Below are positions 33,128 to 41,872 of a DNA stretch of 64,000 nt, piece after piece (position 1 is the first letter of the stretch; every line of letters begins with the position of its first letter). The notes beneath the pieces are model-generated. The model saw only the letters and a list, made by a program, of their open reading frames with translations, made no database searches and was not told the origin of the DNA. The stretch comes from Micromonospora sp. WMMD1128. Lineage in GTDB: Bacteria > Actinomycetota > Actinomycetes > Mycobacteriales > Micromonosporaceae. The DNA lies in contig NZ_CP114902.1 in assembly GCF_027497235.1 (NCBI RefSeq), positions 4,428,001-4,492,000 on the forward strand. The letters run 5' to 3'. Both the position numbers and the translations under genes were made by a program.

Positions 33128-34729
33128 ATGATCGACACGGCATACCGCGTGCGTCCGCTGGGCTCGGCCGATCCGGAACGCGTGGGTGACTACCTGCTCG
33201 TCGGCCGGCTCGGCCGGGGCGGCATGGGCATGGTCTACCTTGCGGAGAGTGACGACGGCAGTTACGCCGCGATCAAGCTCATCCATCCGGATCTCACCAC
33301 CGATCCCGAGTTCGCCCGCCGCTTCCGCGGCGAGGTCGAGCGAGCGCGGCGGGTGCCGCCGTTCTGCACCGCCGAGTTCCTCCACGCCGATCTCGACCAT
33401 GACCCGCCGTACCTCGTCGTGGAGTACATCGACGGTCCGAGCCTGGAGGAGGTGATCGCCGAACGCGGTCCGCTGCGCGGCGGGGCGCTGCACTCCCTCG
33501 CCGTCGGGGTGGCCACCGCGCTGACCGGCATCCACAGCGCGGGGATCATCCACCGCGACCTCAAGCCGGACAATGTCCTGCTCGCGCCGGGCAGCCCGAA
33601 GGTGATCGACTTCGGCATCGCGCGGCCGTTCGAGGCCACCAGCCAGCACACGCGCGCCGACGTGATGGTCGGCACGGTGGCCTACATGGCCCCGGAGCGG
33701 TTCTCCGGCGAGTCGGAGACACCCGTCACCGCCGCCGCCGACGTGTTCGCGTGGGGCTGCGTGATCGCATTCGCCGGCACCGGCAGGACGCCGTTCCACG
33801 GCGACTCGCCGTCCGCGACCGCAGCCCGCATCCTCACCCAGCCGCCGCGACTCGACGGCCTGCCGGAGTCCCTGCGGGACGCGGTCGGCGCGGCCCTGGC
33901 GAAGGATCCGACCGCCCGGCCGACCGCACCGGAGCTGCTCACGATCCTGCTCGGCAACCAGTCCGGTGCGCCGTCGACCGTCGACACGCAACCGTCGGCG
34001 CCGTCCGCACCGGCGGTCCGGCCGGCCCGGCGCGGGCGAGCGGTGCTGGGTGCCCTCGTCGCGCTGCCGGTGCTGGTCGGGGTGGCGATCGCCGGCCTGG
34101 TCGCCGACGCCGACGACACGCCCCAGGCGGGACCCGACCCGTCACCGTCCACCGGGTCGCCGTCGCCGTCGCCGACGAGCGGGGTCTCCGCGCAGGCGCC
34201 GCCGGCACCGAAGCCGACCGTCACCTCCGCGAGCACACCCGCACCGACCCGGTCGCGCCGCGCGGCCGACGACCCCGGCGAGCTCTTCAAGCCGGCGGCC
34301 AGCGCCACGGCCACGCCGACGGCACGGGCCTCCGTGAACACCTCCGGCCGGAACCTGGCCCTCGGTCGGCCCGTCACCGCCTCCAGCGTGGAGGGCGCCA
34401 ACTGGGCCGCGGCGCACGCCGTCGACGGTGACCTCGGCACGCGGTGGGGCAGCCAGTTCAGCGACCCGCAGTGGTTGACCGTGGACCTGGGCGCGCAGTG
34501 GCGGATCAACGAGGTCGTGCTGCGCTGGGACTCCGCCCGCGCCTTCGTCTACCGGCTTGAGGTCTCCGTGGACGGTCGGCGGTGGACGAAGGTCTACGGC
34601 ACCCTCCTCGGCGCGGGCGAGGTCGACCGGATCCCGGTCGACGGCGCGACCGGCCGCTACGTCCGGATGTACGGCACCCAGCGGAACGGCAACTACGGCT
34701 ACTCGCTGCACGAGATCGAGGTGCGCTGA
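33128..34729 (+). CDS. Receptor Ser/Thr protein kinase with discoidin-like sensor domain
   Basis: The 533-residue protein begins with a Hanks-type kinase domain (Gly loop GRLGRGGMG, YAAIKLI with the catalytic Lys, HRDLKPDN, DFGIA, TVAYMAPE), then one membrane segment (about 303-328), a Pro/Thr linker and an extracellular F5/8 type C (discoidin/CBM32-like) domain (NLALGRPVTASS ... GNYGYSLHEIEVR). ATG 33128 was preferred because AAGGAG lies seven bases upstream. It follows the T7SS operon in the same orientation and could sense a surface glycan and phosphorylate T7SS or regulatory proteins (inference). Its 3' end overlaps the convergent regulator gene by 31 bases. Confidence 0.92.
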   Translation: MIDTAYRVRPLGSADPERVGDYLLVGRLGRGGMGMVYLAESDDGSYAAIKLIHPDLTTDPEFARRFRGEVERARRVPPFCTAEFLHADLDHDPPYLVVEYIDGPSLEEVIAERGPLRGGALHSLAVGVATALTGIHSAGIIHRDLKPDNVLLAPGSPKVIDFGIARPFEATSQHTRADVMVGTVAYMAPERFSGESETPVTAAADVFAWGCVIAFAGTGRTPFHGDSPSATAARILTQPPRLDGLPESLRDAVGAALAKDPTARPTAPELLTILLGNQSGAPSTVDTQPSAPSAPAVRPARRGRAVLGALVALPVLVGVAIAGLVADADDTPQAGPDPSPSTGSPSPSPTSGVSAQAPPAPKPTVTSASTPAPTRSRRAADDPGELFKPAASATATPTARASVNTSGRNLALGRPVTASSVEGANWAAAHAVDGDLGTRWGSQFSDPQWLTVDLGAQWRINEVVLRWDSARAFVYRLEVSVDGRRWTKVYGTLLGAGEVDRIPVDGATGRYVRMYGTQRNGNYGYSLHEIEVR

Positions 34730-37700
34730 ACGCGCCGTTGCGCCGGCGGGCGGTCGGGGGCCGGGAACACGCCGTACTCCCCCAGCCGGCGATGCGTTCG
34801 GCGCAGATCCCACCCCGCGCCGAGCACGGCGTACCGTTCCGCCGCCTCGCCGCCGGCCCGGGCCGCCGCGTGCGGGTGTCGGCCGGCCGCGAGCAGCACC
34901 GCCGCGTCCTCCAGCGCCGCGGCCAGTTCCACCACCCGGCCGACCGCGCGGTAGCGCGCCGCCGCGGCCAGCGCGGGCTCCGCGTCGCCGGTGAGCAGCG
35001 CCCGGCAGCGTAGCGCCGCCGGATGCGCCCGTGCCGGCCGGACCTCCCGGGCCGCCTCGTCGGCGCAGATCGCCGCCGCCCGCTCCGCCACGTCGCGTCG
35101 ACCCAGCTCCAACGCGAGCCGGACGACACCGGGAAGCCACTGGTGCCGCATCAACAGCGGGGCGTACGCGGGCACCAGCAGCGGTTCGAGGACGTGCAGG
35201 GCCTGCTCCGGGCGGCCCTGCCGCTCGGCGACAAGCGCGCGGGCGACAAGCAGGAAGTCGGAGTTCTCGCGCTCCGCCTCGGTGGCCGGCACCAGGTCGG
35301 TCGAGTCCAGGTGCCCGCCGGCCAGCACGGTGTCGTCGCGGTGGGCGGCGACAAGAGCGGCGACGCCGTGCAGCACCATGGCGACCGCTCCCGGCTCCCG
35401 GGTGCCCAGCAGGGTGGATCCGAGCGGATCGTCGGTGACCGCACCGACCACCGTCAACACGTCGTCCCAGCGGCCCGACCAGTAGTGCTGCACGGCGGCG
35501 GCGACGTGCAGCCCGGACGGCAGTCGGTGCCGCAACGCGAAGAGCGCGGCCTCGCGCAGCGTCCGCTCGGCCTCCTCCAGCCGGTCCAGGTTCTGCAACG
35601 TGAACGTCCGGTTGTCCAACAGGTCCAGGTACAGGCCGCTGAAGGCCGGGTTGTCGCGCATGACGTCGAGCGCGCGGTCGGCGTACTCAAGTGCCCGCTC
35701 GTGGTCGCGCCGGATGGTGTTGGTCAACCAGGTGGTCTGCAGGGCGAACGCCGCCTCGTACGGCTGGTTCGCGGCGAGCGCGGCGGCGTGCAGCGCCGCC
35801 GCCGTCCGGTCCGCCCGATCGAGGTCGTCGAGGGGACCCCGGTGGAGGTTGGCCCGCAGCATCCGGTGCCGGGTGTGCCAGAGGGCGGGGACGGTCGGGT
35901 CGGCGAGCGCCTCCTCGACGATGCCGAGCGCCGCCGCGGCGTCGCCGCCGCGCCGGGTCATCGCGGCGAGCAGGTGACGCATCTCGGCCCGCTCGGCCGG
36001 GTCCGCGGCGAGCCGGACCGCCTCCCGTGCCTCGTCCAGAGCCGGACGCTCGCGCCGGAATTCGAGCCGGACCAGCGCGACAAGCAGACGTCCCCGCTGC
36101 CCCGGATCGGGCCGGTCGGTGCCGAGCACCCGACGCAGCAGCTCGCCGGCCAGCCACGGCGCCCGGCGGGTCAACTCGACGTGGTGGGTGGCCAGCCAGG
36201 ACACCACCCAGCCGTCCACCGCCGAGGTCGCGGCGGCAAGCTGCTCGGCCACCCGCACCACCGGCCTGCCGCCGTTGGCCAACACCTCGGCGATGTGCCG
36301 GTGCAGGGCCGAGCGGGCCGGGGCGGGGACGCTCTCGTACAACATCTGCCGCAGGAACCGGTGTCGGAAGGCGAGGTCGGCGCCGGCGTCCACGACGACC
36401 CGCGCGGCGAGCGCCTCCTCCAGGCTGGACACCAGGTCGAGGGCGGGGTGACCGGCCACCGCGCCGACGTCGTCGACCGAGAAGCCGGCGCCGAGCAGCG
36501 CCGCCGTCCGGAGCACCTCCTGGGTGCCGGACGTGAGGCTGTCCATGGTGGCGCGGATCATCGCGAGCAGCGGACGTGGGGCGTCGATCGCCGTGCCGTC
36601 GGGGATGTCGGCCACCTCGTCGACCACCCGGACCACACCCCGCCGCAGCAGGTCCGTGGTCAGCTCGTGCGCGTAGCGGGGGTTGCCCGCCGAGTCGGCC
36701 ACCACCTCGGCCAGGTTCGGTCCCGGTGGCGCGCCCACCAGGGCGGTCACCACCTGCTCGACCACGTCGGCGGGCAACGCGTCCAGGTGGAGCAGATGAC
36801 CCTGCCGGGCCTGGACGGCGCGGCGCAGCCGGCCCAGCTCCCGGGCCCTCGGCTCCAGCCGGGCGGCGGCCACCAGGAGCAGCGGGAGCCGGCGGGTGAG
36901 CGCCACCAGACGTTCCCAGAACGGGGCGGCGCCGGAGCGGTCGGCGCCGTGCAGACCGTCGAGCACCAGCACGAGGGGGCCGGCGGCGCGTACCTCGGCC
37001 AGCACCCGTTCGGTCAGCTCCGCGGTGGCGCCGCCCGCCCCGCCGGGCCGCCCGGCGACCGGCGGGTGACCCTCGGCAGGGTCGGGGGCCAGCCCCAACG
37101 CGCGGAGCGTCGCCGAGAGCGGGCCGTGCTGGTCCGGCTCCGCGACGGAACCCCAGGCGACCCGGCAGCCACGCCCGGCCGCCTCGTCGACGGCGGCGCG
37201 GAGCAGGCTGGTCTTGCCGATGCCCGGTTCGCCCTCGACCCAGACGGCGGCGCCCCGGCCGGCGGCGACTGCGCCGACCAACTCCCGCAGCAGGCGCAGC
37301 TCCGCCTCGCGGCCCGGCAGGTCCGCCGGAGGTGACCCGTCGAGCGCCGTCGTCGGCCCCGGGCCGGCACCGGTCCGGACGTCCGGATCCGCGCCCGACC
37401 CGGAGACGATCCGGTGCAGCCGGGCGAGGGCGGCGCCCGGTTCGACTCCCAGCTCGGCCCGGAGGGTGTCCCGGGCGGCCCGCCACGCCGCGAGCGCCTC
37501 GGCCCGCCGGCCGCCGCGGTGCAGCGCGAGCACCAGCAGCTCGTGCAGGGGCTCGCGCAGCGGATGGTCGCGGACCAGCACGGCGAGGTCGGCCACCACG
37601 GCATCGTCGCCGATCTCGACGAGCATCCGGGCCCGCGCCTCGGCGGCGGCGAGACGCCGCGTGGCGAGCCGGCCACGCGCCGCGTCGAGGTGATCACCGG

Positions 37701-38172
37701 GGAGCCCGGCGTACGCCTCGCCGTGCCACAGCCGCAGCGCCTCGTCGAGCCGGGCCACGGCGGCGGTCCGGTCGCCGGCCGCGCGCAGCCGCTCGGCCTC
37801 GGCGGTGAGCGTCTCGAACCGCTCGCTGTCCAGGTCCTCGGGGCGCAGGCGCAGGGCGTACCCGCCCGGCCCGGAGGTCAGCGACCCGGGCCCGAGGCCG
37901 CGACGTAGCCCGGAGATGTAGGTGTAGACACTGCCCGCCGCGGTGGTCGGCGGCGACGGCCCCCACGCCCCCGCGATCAGCTCGTCCCGCCCGACGTCGC
38001 GTCCCACTGCCGCGGCAAGCAGCGCGAAGATCACTCGCTGCCGGGCCGGGCCCAACGGGATGTCCCGTGCACCGCGCCAGGCCCGGACCGGCCCGAGGAC
38101 GGACACCCGCAGCCGATCCTCAGGGGTGGTCGTCGTCGACTCGTCGGGAGGCGAGGTGGCGCTACCGGTCAC
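34699..38172 (-). CDS. SARP (BTAD)-AAA ATPase-TPR regulator, AfsR-like
   Basis: The 1,157-residue regulator has an OmpR-type winged helix (VSVLGPVRAWRGARDIPLGP), a BTAD domain (ARGRLATRRLAAAEARARML ... GVEPGAALARLHRI), an AAA/STAND ATPase with Walker A VEGEPGIGKTSLL and Walker B LVLVLDGLHGAD, and a long helical TPR-like C-terminus. Such proteins activate secondary-metabolism or stress genes. GTG 38172 was chosen because it overlaps the upstream gene's TGA in GTGA, so the two regulators are coupled; the longer frame runs inside the upstream gene. Confidence 0.85.
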   Translation of the reverse strand: MTGSATSPPDESTTTTPEDRLRVSVLGPVRAWRGARDIPLGPARQRVIFALLAAAVGRDVGRDELIAGAWGPSPPTTAAGSVYTYISGLRRGLGPGSLTSGPGGYALRLRPEDLDSERFETLTAEAERLRAAGDRTAAVARLDEALRLWHGEAYAGLPGDHLDAARGRLATRRLAAAEARARMLVEIGDDAVVADLAVLVRDHPLREPLHELLVLALHRGGRRAEALAAWRAARDTLRAELGVEPGAALARLHRIVSGSGADPDVRTGAGPGPTTALDGSPPADLPGREAELRLLRELVGAVAAGRGAAVWVEGEPGIGKTSLLRAAVDEAAGRGCRVAWGSVAEPDQHGPLSATLRALGLAPDPAEGHPPVAGRPGGAGGATAELTERVLAEVRAAGPLVLVLDGLHGADRSGAAPFWERLVALTRRLPLLLVAAARLEPRARELGRLRRAVQARQGHLLHLDALPADVVEQVVTALVGAPPGPNLAEVVADSAGNPRYAHELTTDLLRRGVVRVVDEVADIPDGTAIDAPRPLLAMIRATMDSLTSGTQEVLRTAALLGAGFSVDDVGAVAGHPALDLVSSLEEALAARVVVDAGADLAFRHRFLRQMLYESVPAPARSALHRHIAEVLANGGRPVVRVAEQLAAATSAVDGWVVSWLATHHVELTRRAPWLAGELLRRVLGTDRPDPGQRGRLLVALVRLEFRRERPALDEAREAVRLAADPAERAEMRHLLAAMTRRGGDAAAALGIVEEALADPTVPALWHTRHRMLRANLHRGPLDDLDRADRTAAALHAAALAANQPYEAAFALQTTWLTNTIRRDHERALEYADRALDVMRDNPAFSGLYLDLLDNRTFTLQNLDRLEEAERTLREAALFALRHRLPSGLHVAAAVQHYWSGRWDDVLTVVGAVTDDPLGSTLLGTREPGAVAMVLHGVAALVAAHRDDTVLAGGHLDSTDLVPATEAERENSDFLLVARALVAERQGRPEQALHVLEPLLVPAYAPLLMRHQWLPGVVRLALELGRRDVAERAAAICADEAAREVRPARAHPAALRCRALLTGDAEPALAAAARYRAVGRVVELAAALEDAAVLLAAGRHPHAAARAGGEAAERYAVLGAGWDLRRTHRRLGEYGVFPAPDRPPAQRRVQRTSISCSE

Positions 38173-40493
38173 GACGGCCGTCCGTCGCCGATGAGGCCCG
38201 AGCGGGACAGGTGCGGCTGGGTCGGGTTGCCGGGCAGGCTCGGCCGGATCCGCCCGAGCAGCGCCCGCAGCCGGTCGATCCACTGCGGGCCGATCCGGCG
38301 TTCCCGCAGCGCCGCGTGGGCGATCTCCGCCGCGGTCTCGACGTCGCCCCGCCGCTCATGGCTGTGCGCGGCTATCCACCGCATCTCCCCCGCCAGCTCC
38401 GGATCGGCGGTACGCGCGGCGACCCAACCGGCCTCGGCCGCGGCGTGGTGATCGGCCCGTAGCAGCAGCCGGGCCAACCAGGCCGTCAACGTGAGCCGCC
38501 GGTCGGGGTCGAGGGCGTGCTGGGCGTGCGCCCGGGCGAGGGCCGCGACGGCGATCCGCGGCGACGCCTCGGCGACCCGCTCGACGTGCTCGGCCAGCCA
38601 CCCGCCGGCGCAGTCGTCGACCGGCACCGGCCCGGCGAGCAGCAGCGCCGCCACCCGTTCGGGCGCCGCGCCCACGGTGGCGAGCCGCCCCGCGTACAGG
38701 CGGCAGAGGGCGACCCGGAGCGCGGCCGGCGTGCTCTCGTGCAGGGTGCGGGCGACCACCCGGTGCCGCAGGCGCAGCCGGTCCCCCGACGCGAGGATCC
38801 CGGCGGCCCGCACCGGTGCCACCATCCGGTCGAGGTCGTCGGGGTGGTGGTCGGTGGCCGCGGCCAACTCGGCCATCGTGCAGCCGGCCGGCAGCGCGCC
38901 CGGCACCCGCACCTCGTAGGCGCTGAGGAACGCGATAGCCCGCAGCACCTGGCGGAGATCGTCCGGGTACGGCGCGAGGTGCGCCCGGACCGTCGCGACC
39001 AGAGCGGCCACCGGGAACGGCTCGACCCCGTGCACGGCGAGCCGGCGCAGGTAGTCCGGGTGGCCGCCGGCCAGGTCGAGGATCCGGGCCAGGTCCGGTG
39101 GCTCGGGCGGTTGCGGGGCGACCGTCCGGACCAGCGCGCCCGCCGAGGCGGAGTCCAGCGGACCGATCGTGACGATCTCGGCGACGGACCGCCCGACCAC
39201 CGGCTCCGCGCCGGAGTGGACAGCCACCGGCTCCGCGCCGGAGCGGACGGCGGCGACGAGCAGCAGCGGCAGCTCGGCCGCCTGCTCGCCCAGCGTGGCC
39301 CAGGCGCGCAGCGTGGTCGGGTCGGCCCAGTGCAGATCGTCGATGACGAGGACGAGCGGCCCGTCGGCGGTGGCGCGACGGACCAGTGTCACGGCCCGGG
39401 CCACGGCGTCGGCCTCCGCCCGGTCGAGGCCGTCGAGGCCGGCCGCGCCGTCGAGGTCGTCGAGGCCGGCCGCCAGCGCCGACTCGACGCAGTCGCGCAG
39501 GGCGCCGAGCGGGACGTCCCGGGTGACCTCGTCCCCGACCGCCCAGCCGACACGGCATCCGTCCGGGACGCTCCCGAACGCGACCGTGAGCAGGGCCGTC
39601 CTGCCGATGCCGGCGGAACCTTCGAGCATGATGCTGCCGCCCCGCCCGGCGGCGGCGTCGGCCATCCCCCGGCGAAGCCGACGCAGCGCCACGTCCCGGC
39701 CGAACAGCGGGTTCGCGCCGGCCCCGGAACGCGGCCCGGGCCCGCCCGCCGGGCCACCTCCGGGACGGACCTGCCCACCGGTGAGCGGTACGCCGGGGGG
39801 CCGCGTGCCGCCGCCCGTCACGACGGACGCGCCCGCGGCCGGGGCGGCCCCCGGCGGCGCGGCGGCGAGCCTGGCCCGCAGCTCCTCCCGGTGCGGGTAC
39901 GCCTCCGCCAGCTCGCGCCGGACCTGGCCGGCCTCCTCGTGGCGTCCGCGCCCGGTCAGCAGCTCGGCGTACCGCTCGGCGGTGGCGAGCCGCAGCTCGG
40001 TCAGGCGCAGCCGCTGCCCCTCGGCGTACGGGCCGGGGACCCCGGCGAGCGCGTCGCCATGCCAGAGCCGCAGGGCCGCCGCCACGGTGGCCAGCTCCGC
40101 GTCGGCGTCCCCGGCGGACCGCTGCCGCCGGGCCGTCTCGCGCAGCGACTCGAACCTGAGCACGTCGACGGAGTCCGGCGGGAGCCGCAGCTCGTACATG
40201 CCGCCGCCCGAGCTGAACAGTCGCCCGGCCGTCCACCGGCTCCGGGCCGGCTCCAGCATCTGGCGCAGCGTGGAGACGTACGTGTAGATGTTGCCGGTCG
40301 CGCTCGACGGCGGGTCCTCACCCCAGACGGCGTTGACCAGCTGGTCGCGGGAGACACGCTGCCCCGCGTGCAGTGCCAGCACGCAGAGCACCGCGGTGCG
40401 ACGGGTCGAGCCGAGGACCAGCTCGGTGCCGTCCTGCCAGGCTCGCACCGGACCCAACAGACGGAGGCCGATTCCCACCTGCTCCGCTGACAT
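38169..40493 (-). CDS. SARP (BTAD)-AAA regulator with altered Walker A
   Basis: The 774-residue protein has the SARP layout: winged helix (LRLLGPVRAWQDGTELVLGS), BTAD domain (RLRLTELRLATAERYAELL), then an AAA/STAND domain and helical C-terminus. Its P-loop reads LEGSAGIGRTALL, with Arg in place of the invariant Lys, while Walker B-like LVLVIDDLHWADP is intact. This may weaken ATP hydrolysis. It is the first gene of a coupled regulator pair. Which genes it controls cannot be read from the sequence; the T7SS locus and the genes to the right are candidates. Confidence 0.85.
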   Translation of the reverse strand: MSAEQVGIGLRLLGPVRAWQDGTELVLGSTRRTAVLCVLALHAGQRVSRDQLVNAVWGEDPPSSATGNIYTYVSTLRQMLEPARSRWTAGRLFSSGGGMYELRLPPDSVDVLRFESLRETARRQRSAGDADAELATVAAALRLWHGDALAGVPGPYAEGQRLRLTELRLATAERYAELLTGRGRHEEAGQVRRELAEAYPHREELRARLAAAPPGAAPAAGASVVTGGGTRPPGVPLTGGQVRPGGGPAGGPGPRSGAGANPLFGRDVALRRLRRGMADAAAGRGGSIMLEGSAGIGRTALLTVAFGSVPDGCRVGWAVGDEVTRDVPLGALRDCVESALAAGLDDLDGAAGLDGLDRAEADAVARAVTLVRRATADGPLVLVIDDLHWADPTTLRAWATLGEQAAELPLLLVAAVRSGAEPVAVHSGAEPVVGRSVAEIVTIGPLDSASAGALVRTVAPQPPEPPDLARILDLAGGHPDYLRRLAVHGVEPFPVAALVATVRAHLAPYPDDLRQVLRAIAFLSAYEVRVPGALPAGCTMAELAAATDHHPDDLDRMVAPVRAAGILASGDRLRLRHRVVARTLHESTPAALRVALCRLYAGRLATVGAAPERVAALLLAGPVPVDDCAGGWLAEHVERVAEASPRIAVAALARAHAQHALDPDRRLTLTAWLARLLLRADHHAAAEAGWVAARTADPELAGEMRWIAAHSHERRGDVETAAEIAHAALRERRIGPQWIDRLRALLGRIRPSLPGNPTQPHLSRSGLIGDGRPS

Positions 40494-40639
40494 GCGGGTC
40501 TAACACCTCACTGCCGACGGAATCTCGATGAATGCCCCACCCGCCCGCTTGCTCCGCACCTGTCGATTGTCCCCCATCCACGCCGAGGCTGCCCGGTCAG
40601 GATGATCGTCCCGCATCGTCCTTGTAAACAGGAGCGGTC

Positions 40640-41098
40640 GTGGTAGGACGAAAGAGCGGGCAGACCGGGCCGGAGTCCGGGCAGTTCCGCTGCCGGCGCC
40701 TTCCCTCTCCATCATGGAGCTGGTGCACTCGCCGGGTGTCGGCTGATCCGAGAGCTCCGTCGAACCCGTTCGCCGGCGAGCTTCTGCTCACCCTCGCCCG
40801 TGAGGGGCGGTTCGTGCTGGCGCCGGACCAGGCCGACGAGGCCATCGCCGAGCTGGAACGCACTCTCTCGGCGGTGCGGGCCCGGCTGCGGATCCTGCGC
40901 ATCTGGCAGCACGTGCCGACCCAGCGGGTGGATGAGATCCCCGACGACCTCGCCCTGGACGTCGTCGACGCCATCTTCGCCGATCAGCTCGCGCCCGGCC
41001 GGCTGGAGTTGGCCGCGACCGAGATCCCCAAGTACATCGAGGCGTTGCGCCGGGCTCGGCTGATGCCGCCGGGCACCGCCCGGCCGACCTGTGGCTGA
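40640..41098 (+). CDS. Small helical protein of unknown function
   Basis: Up to 152 residues. The convincing coding part starts near NPFAGELLLTLAREGRF and continues as a helical protein (QADEAIAELERTLSAVRARLRILRIWQ). GTG 40640 has GGAG five bases upstream; GTG 40736 is a shorter alternative without a clear site. There is no membrane segment. It is divergent from the SARP pair and followed by a LuxR-type gene. I recognise no family. Confidence 0.6.
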   Translation: MVGRKSGQTGPESGQFRCRRLPSPSWSWCTRRVSADPRAPSNPFAGELLLTLAREGRFVLAPDQADEAIAELERTLSAVRARLRILRIWQHVPTQRVDEIPDDLALDVVDAIFADQLAPGRLELAATEIPKYIEALRRARLMPPGTARPTCG

Positions 41099-41211
41099 GC
41101 TCCGGACCGGACACCTTCACGTGCCGAGGATGGGCCGTGAAGGCGGCGTGGAGATTTTCTGAAGGGCCGGTCCGCAGACTTCCACCGCTACCAGGAGACA
41201 CGGAGGTTTCG

Positions 41212-41835
41212 GTGGAAAAGGTCAGACTCGTCCTACAGGCGTCCGACCCGTTCAGCTACGCGGGGCTGGACAGCTTCCTGCGGTCCTGTCCGGCGCTCGA
41301 ACTGTTGCCCGCCGACGACCGCACCGGTGCGCAGGTGCTGGTGTTCGGCTGCGAGCAGCTGACCGTGGACGTGGTGGCGATGCTGCGCCGCTCGGCCGCC
41401 GAGACCGGCCTGCCGGTGGTCCTCGTACTCCGGGAGATCACCGAGAGCGAGTTGCTCACGGCGGTGGAGTGCCGGGTGGTGGCCATCCTGCCGCGCGCGG
41501 CGGTGACCGCCGACCGGCTGGCGCACAGCGTGGTGGCCGCGGCCGGCGGCGGCGGCATCATGCCGCCGAACCTGGTCGGCGAGCTGCTCAAGCACATCGA
41601 GCGGCTCCAGCGTGAGGTGCTCGCCCCGCACGGCCTGAACGCCTCCGGCCTCACCCCCCGCGAGGTCGACGTGCTCCGCCTGATGGCGGACGGATTCGAC
41701 ACCGGTGAGATCGCCGGCAAGCTCTGCTACTCGGAGCGGACCGTCAAGAACGTCATCTACGGCGTCACGCACCGGCTCAAGCTACGCAACCGTTCCCATG
41801 CGGTCGCGTACGCGCTGCGTGCCGGCATGATCTGA
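41212..41835 (+). CDS. LuxR/NarL-type regulator with atypical receiver
   Basis: The 207-residue product ends in a LuxR helix-turn-helix (LTPREVDVLRLMADGFDTGE ... YSERTVKNVIYGVTHRLKLR). The N-terminal part follows a receiver fold, but the usual phospho-acceptor Asp strand reads VLVFGCEQ, so phosphorylation is unlikely. GTG 41212 was chosen because GGAGG lies five bases upstream; GTG 41137 is an in-frame alternative adding 25 residues. It probably responds to protein or ligand binding rather than a histidine kinase (inference). Confidence 0.85.
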   Translation: MEKVRLVLQASDPFSYAGLDSFLRSCPALELLPADDRTGAQVLVFGCEQLTVDVVAMLRRSAAETGLPVVLVLREITESELLTAVECRVVAILPRAAVTADRLAHSVVAAAGGGGIMPPNLVGELLKHIERLQREVLAPHGLNASGLTPREVDVLRLMADGFDTGEIAGKLCYSERTVKNVIYGVTHRLKLRNRSHAVAYALRAGMI

Positions 41836-41849
41836 CCCGCGCGGAAATC

Positions 41850-41866
41850 ATCTTAATGGTTAAGAT
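41850..41866. promoter_or_regulatory. Palindromic operator, probable MarR site, overlapping a promoter
   Basis: ATCTTAATGGTTAAGAT is a perfect inverted repeat with 7-bp arms and a 3-bp centre, AT-rich in GC-rich surroundings. It ends six bases before the monooxygenase GTG. TAAGAT (41861-41866) could be a -10 element, which would make the transcript leaderless. The MarR regulator encoded two genes on is the obvious candidate to bind here. Confidence 0.65.
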
Positions 41867-41872
41867 AACTGG

